A DNA stretch of 64,000 bases from Uranotaenia lowii (Eukaryota > Arthropoda > Insecta > Diptera > Culicidae). Below, piece by piece: positions 56,188 to 64,000 of the stretch. The position numbers and the translations under genes are program-made. Where the stretch lies: the NCBI RefSeq assembly GCF_029784155.1, contig NC_073692.1, forward strand, positions 329,859,920 to 329,923,919, written 5' to 3'. The notes under the pieces were generated by a model. The model was not told the DNA's origin and ran no database searches. It saw nothing but the letters and a program-made list of their open reading frames with translations. Numbering within the stretch: position 1 is the first letter of the stretch; each line of letters starts with the position of its first letter.

Positions 56188-56775
56188 TAAAGTCTGCTTC
56201 ATTTAATATTGGAACAGATTCTTTTGCTCATTGTGGCGCTCCTAGTGGACGGATTTGGAAACTTTTTTCACCCACGTGTCGGGAAATTCATTACCTTTCA
56301 CCATGTATTTATGTCATAACACCAAACGATAGCATTTTGTAAACAACCGCCATGGAAGCCGAACAGAGAGATCAAATTGTGCACAGTTTTCTTGAAAATC
56401 CATTGTTGTCGGCATCGAAGCTAGCTAAACAGCTTAAAATGCCCAGAAATACCGTATGGCGTGTTATCAAGCAGTACAAGGAAACATTGACGACGGCTCG
56501 GAAGCCGCATTTGAAGCGTCGGAGTGGAACTGTCGACCGGAAACTGCGTGGGAAAGTCATCAAGGCCGTCAAGAGGAATCCCAATCTTTCAGACCGCGAT
56601 TTGGCCAATAAGTTCCAGGCCGCTCACAGTACGGTGCGACGAATTCGTCTCCGGGAAGGAATAAGGTCATTCCGAGCCAGCAAACAGCCAAATCGGACGC
56701 TGAAGCAGAACAGTGTGGCCAGAATCCGTGCTCGAAAGCTGTACGACCAAGTGCTGACCAAGTTCGAAGGATGTA
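56188..56775 (+). pseudogene. Mariner-like transposase, N-terminal half, interrupted by a related MITE
   Basis: A 5' end AAGTCTGCTTCATTTAATAT follows a TA, then about 140 bp of leader, then ATG at 56352. The frame holds LLSASKLAKQLKMPRNTVWR and later LSDRDLANKFQAAHSTVRRI (two helix-turn-helix units), with KLYDQVLTKFEGC just before the expected first catalytic aspartate. There the terminal repeat of another element of the same family begins, and it supplies the last residues and the stop. The catalytic domain is absent. It is clearly related to, but distinct from, the copy at 22164-22950. Confidence 0.85.
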
Positions 56776-57152
56776 AAGTCTGCTTCATTTAATATTGGAA
56801 CACAAACAATTGCGTGTAGTTCAGTCATTTATTAACGAATTCATAATTTGTTTTTCATACAAATGTAGAATTTTCTTTACTCTTTCATAAAAAAAATTAA
56901 AAAAATTATTCATTGCTGTTTCGAAGAAATTCTCGTACTCGTACTCGTAAGAAAACTGTGCACAATTTGATCTCACCGTTCGGCTTCCATGGCGGTTGTT
57001 TACAAAATGCTATCGTTTGGTGTTATGAAATAAATACATGGTGAAAGGTAATGAATTTCCCGACACGTGGGTGAAAAAAGTTTCCAAATCCGTCTACTAG
57101 GAGCGCCACAATGAGCAAAAGAATTTGTTCCAATATTAAATGAAGCAGACTT
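56776..57152 (-). mobile_element. Mariner-derived MITE, internally deleted, 377 bp
   Basis: Both ends carry AAGTCTGCTTCATTTAATAT inverted, with TA on each side (56774-56775 and 57153-57154). Read on the minus strand its first ~200 bp match the leader and first codons (ATGGAAGCCGAACGG...) of the transposase copy at 56188-56775. A deletion then joins to a 3' end. It is an internal-deletion derivative inserted into its relative's coding region. Confidence 0.85.
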
Positions 57153-57154
57153 TA

Positions 57155-58291
57155 TGTTTACAATTGTGTGCTTAGGTCGAGATCGTCACTTTTTGGAGAG
57201 AACAGGAAATAGATAGGGATATTCCCACCTAACTTTCACAACCCTGTTTCATGTAGGACTATTTTGATTGAATTAAAAATATTTAAAATTCGATGTACTA
57301 AAAATTTAATAGAAAAATTAGATTTAAAAATGTATCATCCGGTTAAATTCAGAGCTATGTATCATAATTTTACGATGAGCATTTTGAATTGATGAACTTT
57401 TTAAAGGGATGGTTTTGTTCATATCATTTTTTTAAATAAATCGCGTTAAACGGTTTATTTTTTTTTTTTAATTTTCACTCATTCACTCATTCAGCACCGC
57501 TAAACTTGTTGCAATTCAGGATAGATTTTTTACATATAGATATAAACAAATGAAAAAGAAGGAAAATCGTCGAATTGATATTTCACTGGATATTACGGTT
57601 ATACTATAGGCTTATTTTTTACAAATTTATGTTGGAGAAAGATACTAGGAATGTTCATGAAAAATAGGCACTTAGTGATAGTAGTTATTTTTTTGTCATC
57701 ATTACACTAAACAACCTCATGCCTCCGTATTAACTGAAAGCGTCGAATAGGAGCTAATAGGAGAAAAGAAAATAATTTTTATGGTTCACCGTAACACTTG
57801 TCAAAAGTGTCTCCCAATTAATTCCTTTTATCCAGTTCCAACCATAATTAATTTGCTAGGATGCAGAGGTGACCTCGGTTCTAATGCACAAAATAAATCT
57901 TTCATCCCTTTCTTTTTTTCCAATCCACCATTGACTAATAGGACGTGGCCGGCGCCGTTGTTGACGTTCAAAGAGAGAGCATTAGTTTTGTGCAGTGTGA
58001 ATGAGCTGCTAATCCCAAGCACCATTCATTTGACCTCTAAACAAAATTGATGGCCTCGGTCAATCACGGAGTAGCAACCATTGGCGATGTGGAACTTGTT
58101 CTACTGAGCCACACCAGCGATCGTGGAACTCGAACTGATTGAAATCAAATTTTGATTTTGGAAGAAGTAATCCATTTTCTATAACTACGCATTTCGGGTT
58201 TAACGGTTTAAGGTGGATGTGAGTAGTTAATCAAGCTAAGCTAAGCTAAGCTAAGTTTGGTAAATTTATTAAAGATCGTGAACTTTATTGA
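57155..58291. other. Intergenic; possible tRNA-like repeat near 58070
   Basis: On the minus strand, GCTGGTGTGGCTCAGTAGAA at 58092-58111 resembles a box A. A related sequence lies near 60325-60375, and the two may be members of a SINE-like family; no box B could be fixed. An (AGCTA)n run occurs near 58230-58255. No gene. Confidence 0.35.
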
Positions 58292-58300
58292 CTAACCCAT

Positions 58301-59163
58301 TAGACCGCTGCAAGCTTTGTATGAAAATTTCAAATTCTTAAAATTTTGCACCTCCCATAACTTTTTTTGGTTGGTTTTGCTGCCAGAAATAGCAATAAAA
58401 ATTTTGGAAGCGATTCATCCAGTCTTGAATTAGCGCAACGAGTTTTAATTTTGTATGGAAATTTGTATGGGAAAACAAAATTTTTCATTCGAAAATCGCC
58501 AGAGATGTTCTGAAAGGACCAAAAAATATAACTTTGGATGAAAAATGTTCCATGATTCTTGCATTACATTTTATGTTAACAAAGCACCAACCTAAATTGT
58601 ACCCCAGAAAAGATATTCAATGTTTTATAAAATTTTTGTTTTCAAAATTCATTTATTTAATTATATCGTTTTTTACGGCTTGTTTGAAAGCTGTGTAACA
58701 GTAGGATGGAAATAAAAAATCTCAAAAATTTTTTTTGCATTGACAGAGAATTTATTGATTTATAAAGCGTTTGCAAAAACATTTCATGCAATTATTAACA
58801 GCTCTAGCAAGGTAAGTCTGCCATTTTTGAAAACTTTTCAATGGATTCAGATTTTTTATTGTGAAATGGTTATAACTTTTTTCATGAAATTCTTAGCTGC
58901 TTGTCATGTAAACAAAAAATGAAGATTAAGAATAGTCAAAACCAAAAATTGAAGACCGATTTCATTTCAAGCTTATTTGAAATTACTGGATGATTTATTG
59001 TGCTAAAATTTCTTCATCCATACAAATTTTCATACAAAATTGAAACGCGTTGCGCTAACTCAGGAATCAACCAAATCATCTTAAATTTTCCACTGATACT
59101 TGGGGACCCAAAAGACATCGAAAAATCATATGGGAGCAAAAAGTCATTTTTTGCAGCGGTCTA
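58301..59163. mobile_element. MITE with perfect 9-bp duplication, 863 bp
   Basis: The ends TAGACCGCTGCAA and TTGCAGCGGTCTA are exact inverted repeats of 13 bp. CTAACCCAT is duplicated at 58292-58300 and 59164-59172. A 9-bp duplication favours a Mutator-like source; hAT (8 bp) is less likely. It holds no coding. A partial relative lies at 32517-32958, just upstream of the RNF220-like exons. Confidence 0.88.
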
Positions 59164-59172
59164 CTAACCCAT

Positions 59173-60587
59173 GTTTCATTTTTGCTCAAAACATTACAAA
59201 CAGAAAAAAGGTAGGTAAATCTTTACATCTTGGACATACAGTGTCGAAAGTTAGAAACCAAAATCATTTTCCGCCACCATTTTGCGTTATAGTTTTGTAT
59301 ATTTTGCGAATGTTTTATGAAAAATTTATTTTGACTGATAGAATTGAAGTACTTTAGGAGTACCATGCAGTTATTTTTCTGATAATTTTGTCATCTCATG
59401 TTAACCCATTTAGTTTCTCATCATCAAAATTTTAAGGGACAAGACAAAAGTAAGTAATTGTATTAGAAAAAAGAGATAAAATCATAAAATTTAAAAGGAA
59501 AACAAGTGACAACATATGATCAATACTTAAAATTACAAATTACTTTAAAATTAAGGATTGAAAATAAAAGATGGTAGATTGGCAAATTTCAGTATTTTTT
59601 TCATACACTTACATGAGTTCCCGCTTTAGCTCGAAAGTGGCATAGTTGGCTGATTGAGGAAATATTGAATCGGCTATACTAAAACTCCAATACTTTCAGT
59701 TAAGTTATTTTAGTAGTAAAACCTCATGCACACAAATGAAGCTGTATGTGGAAAAAAATTGAAGATTACCCTTTCTAAAGTACATATATTTGTTTTGGTA
59801 TGTTTGCATCTTTCAGAGATATTGAACAATGAAAACATGCAATTTTTAAAAGAAATCACCAAAAAAGTACCATTAAACTTCAAATTAATAGTGACTCGAA
59901 ATCTTCAATGAAGTTGTGTACTTTTACAATTGTCACAATTCTCTCATACAAAATTTGTCTCAAAACTCGCTTCAAAAAAAGTTAAACGAATTTTTCGTTT
60001 TTGAGGTTAGTTTTTGAAAAAAAAAAAGTCTTTAAAACATGTTGTTTCAAAAGATAGAGCTTTGACGTCTTCAACAAAGTTTTTTAAAATGTAATGGTCT
60101 ACAACTTTTCTATAGACATCGTAGTGATAAAACGATAAATACAAAAATTAGAAAAATTATCTCACTTGTAGGTGAATTGATCAGAAAAAAAATCCAATAA
60201 AATATGCGCATTATAAAATGATGAAACATTGTTAAACATAACATAAATACATGTAGCTATTTTGACATTTAAGCCTTCAAAAAGCCCATGATCACATTTT
60301 TCGAGTTTTAAACCACTGTGCATTGGCGAGGTAAAACTTGATCTGCTTAGCTACGCCAGCGATCATAGAATTTTAAGTGCAGAAGTTGAGCAAAGTCTAA
60401 TCAATCAAATATTGATCAGTTTTTCCAACTTTAAATTTGTCTAAACTGTATTTAAGGTGGGTGCATCCTCTTCAAGGCCGTGCGAACGGGGGGGTTTAAC
60501 CCCCCACCCCCCCTTGGAGATTTTTTTCAAGTAAAATTTTCTCCGTAGTATTGGGAAATTACTTGATCTTAAAAGGTGTTTAAAAAT
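59173..60587. other. Intergenic; diverged repeat and G/C runs
   Basis: AT-rich. A GTAAAACTTGATCTGCTTAG.. segment near 60330 resembles that at about 58075. A G-run/C-run palindrome (GGGGGGGTTTAACCCCCC) with a further C-run occurs at 60488-60515. No gene. Confidence 0.4.
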
Positions 60588-62263
60588 AAGTGTGGGTCCC
60601 TTGATAATCATATTGTATATTAATGATATGAAAAACTGCCTACGATATGGTCGTCTTAAACTGTTTGCTGATGATTCCGTCTCCCACTGGAGTGGTAAGG
60701 ACTTAGAGCTCGTCATTCAAGAGGCAAATGCCGATTTGGAAAATATCTCAGTGTTTCTGAAACGGAGAAAATTGTGTCTCATTGTGCCCATATCGATTAT
60801 ACAATTAAGAAAATTGCCGTGAAATATGGTATACTCTGCCGAATCAGCCGATACATGGCTTTCTGGTCAAAAATTATTTATGTTAAATCTGTTATAATCC
60901 CACACTTCGACTATTGCGCTACAATACTGCTCAATGCTTCTGATACACAAACAAATCGACTACAAAGATTACAAAATAAAATAATGCGAGTAGTAATACG
61001 TTGCAATCGATACACTACTAGTGTTTTAAGGCTGGATATTCTGCAATGGTTGTCAGTAAAACAGAGGATTGCATACAACAGCTTAATGTTTATATACAAA
61101 ATGAAAAATGGAATGTTACCATCTTATTTGTTGGAAGGCCTACAGTACGGTATCGACATACACAGATACAATACAAGAAGAGCACAAGACTTCAGACTGC
61201 CCAGTACTAAAAATGAGATTAGCAAATGCTCTCTTTTCTACAACGGATTGAAAATGACAGTGTGAATATAAGTACCGTAATCCGGGGTAATATTGATCAC
61301 TTTTTTCAATATTTTTCGATTATTTTTTCTGTTAAGGGAAATGTGACATGTTTTGTATTTTTAAAACCAGTACTGGACTCCTATGAACGTAAAACATGGA
61401 TGCAGAAATTTATTGGACCTCTTTAAATTTGAATTAAAAATCGTTTTCGTCACTGTTTAGAATTTGATGCTTTGGGGTGACATTGATCAGTCTTTATTCT
61501 GACGGTTTTAACACGTTTTCTTGATCATAAAGGATACAAAACACCTTCATTATATTTAAAAATGCTAGTTTATCAATTTAACCTTGATTTTTACCGATTT
61601 ATTTTAAAAATAGTTATTATCGAAAAAAGAACTATGATACTGCCTACATTTAGGGGCAAAAATAATTATAATTGCTAAATAGTGTGAGCTTCAAAATACA
61701 AATGAAATTTTACCTCCACACATTCCCCTAGGCCCTCCCACTATTTCCATTTTAATTTTTTTTCTTCAAAGTTTACGATTTGATAGGGTTCCTATCCATT
61801 TGTGCAATACGGGCTTACTCTTGGAAAATGTCCTTATTTTTTAAATATCAAAAATTTATCATTAAATGACTATAAAAATAGCACTATAACTGTTCATATA
61901 CAAAGAAAAAAAGTTGTTCTTTCACATTAAACAATCTGTTTGCTTCTAAAAACTTATAGGAATCATCAGGAAATCTGTTTGTTTGCGAGCCTTGAAAAAA
62001 TAGATATTTTAAGATTTTGAAATTAGATTTTTTACTAACAGAAAAAAATTTCAAATACAAACCAAATTTTGCCTATTTGATACTCAATTAATAGGCTTTC
62101 AAACGTAGGAAACAGTTTTCAAGAATTCAAACTATAGACTGAGTTATTGATGATAATGTGGAAAAGTTTCTTGTTGGTCAAATGTACCCCGGTGATCAAT
62201 GTTACCCCGTTTTACGGTACCTTTAAGAAACTGACAATACAGCACATAAAACAGACTCTTTGA
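60588..62263 (+). pseudogene. LINE reverse-transcriptase remnant split by a MITE
   Basis: A first frame reads GPLIIILYINDM and LKLFADDSVSHWSGKDLELV, with the FADD catalytic motif of the RT palm. A frame jump or deletion follows after FLKRRKL. The second frame (from about 60780) reads DYTIKKIAVKYGILCRIS, VKSVIIPHFDYCATILL, RLQRLQNKIMRVVIRC and YNSLMFIYKMKNGMLPSYLL, the thumb and C-terminal region of CR1/Jockey-like LINEs. It shifts frame in an A-run near 61250, giving DSVNIS. The coding is then broken by the element at 61275-62217 and resumes as TFKKLTIQHIKQTL before TGA at 62261-62263. The 5' part is absent. Confidence 0.85.
61275..62217. mobile_element. TA-duplicating MITE inside the LINE, 943 bp
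   Basis: The left end CCGTAATCCGGGGTAATATT is inverted at the right (complement CCGTAAAACGGGGTAACATT), with TA at 61273-61274 and 62218-62219. Removing it with one TA rejoins the LINE frame (AGT-ACC-TTT-AAG), which independently fixes both boundaries and the duplication. The TA target suggests a Tc1/mariner-type source. It holds no coding. Confidence 0.88.
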
Positions 62264-64000
62264 TAAACAGACTAATCCTAAAAAGGATCATACGAAAGTG
62301 ATGGAGATCTGGCAAAAAATCAGATATGGAATTGTACGGTGATGGACTCATTTCAAAACTCCATACAACCAATACTAAATGTGATAGTCCAAATTTGACA
62401 AATGATTCGAGTTCAGGACGCTAAAATCTTCCAATTCAATCATTAAACATAAGCATTAAAATGCTTCTCCCTTGAGTATTCAATTAAATTGCCCAATTTT
62501 TTTTTTAAATGGTATGACGTGTTTATGGAAAAAAAAACCTTCTTAAATGGTAATAGGTAAATCTTTTTAATCTTTAAATTTTGTTTCAATTTTCAAATGA
62601 ATTTTCCAAATTTCACAGGGCAGGTTTTTATTTCAATTTAAAAAAAAATACCGCCATTTTTAGTTAAACTATTTAAATTTTTAAAAACATTTTTGATAAG
62701 TTTGTCTATGTTTTTCAATTCTGAATATTTGGTGTTCTAAAAACATAATCCTTTAGTTTTTTTTTCTTTCTATCTATTCAGTTTTTTTCCTAATTAATTT
62801 TTTTTTAAATTCAACACCCTACACTGGAATTTTTCAATCATCCCTTCAGTTGAAAATGAAGAAAGGAATTAAAATTAAGTTGAATAATAAATAACAATTA
62901 TTATCATTTTCCTTATAATTTATTGTGGTTTATTTTTTGCCTAATCTGACATTTATTTAAGAATTAATTTTATTTTCAAATCAGTGTTTTGGGAGTATTT
63001 ATTTTAATTTTTTAAACTTGATTGCTTTGAAATTATTTTGAAGCAAATTTCCTGTTCAGAGAAACACCATTTTGAAAAAATTAACAACGATTTACCAAAA
63101 ATATCTTGATTTTCAACTTCCATTGTGATTTGTTTTGGAATTTTCAATTTGTGTTATCAGTACAATTTATTATTATTTTTAATTTGTGTGATAATAATTA
63201 GTACGAAAATAGTGTAAGAAATCCTTTTCCTTATTTATTGTGTATTTTTGGTATTGTTATTTTGGCTGAATTCGAATTTCGAAACCTCTCCTCCCCCCCT
63301 CCCATTGAATACAGCAAAAACCAGAATTTTCGAATTGAAAATTGTTGTTTTTTTTCAACATGAGCAGAATCTTGGCAAATCATTATATTTTATACAAAAC
63401 AACCAGCAAATGCATACTTTAATATGCTAGGGACCTTGGAAACGATGGAATTTGTTTGGTTTGGATGGATTTGATTTGATTCGATTTCTTTATTGATACT
63501 TGCAAATAAAGAATACATTCTTGTAATTCTTTGCAATCGGATGGCAGATTAGAATTTGAAAGTTCTTATATAATATATTTATTTTATGAAGGATTAATCA
63601 CCGAAATTTATATTTGTAGATTGAATTTATCGGCCTAGCGGTGAAAAGTGTTGTCCTTTTAAATAGGGACATCTAAAGATTATAAAAATTTTTTATTTAT
63701 TAATTTATTTTTTTTATTTTTTTTTTAGGCGGTTAGAAGGTCCGGGGTTTGGATGCGAAACAATACGGTCGATAGTCTGATAGTCCGCACTGCAAGTCCT
63801 ACTAATGTGTGGTGGTAGATGCAACTCTATCTGTATCAACCGCTTCATAGTAGTAGGCACGTGAGGAACAAAAATTTGATATGTGATGATATGCTTCTAA
63901 ATAAATTCTACCCACTCATTTTCAACATCTTTCATTTCAATTAACCTTCTATCCACCTATATTAAAAAAAATTCATAATTTTTAGATGTCCCTACTAAAA
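62264..64000. other. Intergenic; possible LINE 3' tail on the minus strand
   Basis: AT-rich. Near 63470-63545 the minus strand reads GCAAGTATCAATAAAGAAAT with repeated short motifs after it (GATTTGATTTGATT on the plus strand), similar to a LINE 3' terminus. Otherwise nothing recognised. Confidence 0.35.

Noticed and set aside
60488..60515. G-run/C-run palindrome as a functional structure
   Set aside because: Homopolymer runs of this kind are common slippage products and no other signal supports a role.

Overview
This is eukaryotic nuclear DNA, most likely from a dipteran and probably a mosquito (Culicidae). It is AT-rich, intron-containing and dominated by transposable-element debris of culicid type: Helitrons with TCTATATGTATAAAAATGAA 5' ends, tRNA-headed SINEs, hAT, Tc1/mariner and long-inverted-repeat MITEs, and APE-type LINE remnants. 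The species cannot be named from the sequence alone. No prokaryotic operon, CRISPR array, rRNA or virus gene was seen.

The only host gene I can support is on the + strand at 33078-42255. Seven 3' exons, all with AG/GT boundaries and consistent phases, encode the last 465 residues of an RNF220-family E3 ubiquitin ligase: an N-terminal CPIC zinc-finger region, a poly-Q/H acidic linker, a coiled-coil stretch and a C-terminal C3HC4 RING, then a 3' UTR with AATAAA signals. The first exon found starts in mid-codon, so the 5' end of the gene lies further upstream. One 7.3-kb intron has been enlarged by a 4.4-kb hAT-like element holding a 1-kb 9-bp-period minisatellite, by a MITE and by two tiny retroposed tails.

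The rest is a layered record of insertions. 0-9 kb: mariner remnant, (TGTAA)n, a hAT element with a perfect 8-bp target duplication, SINE copies, a solo LTR with an intact ATTGG duplication, a 9-bp satellite and a LINE tail. 12-25 kb: two non-autonomous Helitrons in opposite orientation sharing an array of ~150-bp monomers; the second carries a MITE and lies beside a broken mariner transposase. 28-33 kb: three MITEs (two with 8-9-bp duplications). 43-48 kb: a LINE whose reverse-transcriptase core is deleted, with a SINE in it, next to a hAT element. 49-52 kb: a fold-back element inserted in a 7-bp satellite. 54-57 kb: a 1.2-kb perfect-ended palindrome and a mariner MITE inserted in a related transposase. 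58-62 kb: a MITE with a 9-bp duplication and a LINE split by a TA-duplicating MITE.

No genuinely new biological system is claimed. The most informative observations are nested insertions whose empty sites can be inferred inside the window, a family of retroposed 3' tails only 28-67 bp long, and satellites tied to transposons.
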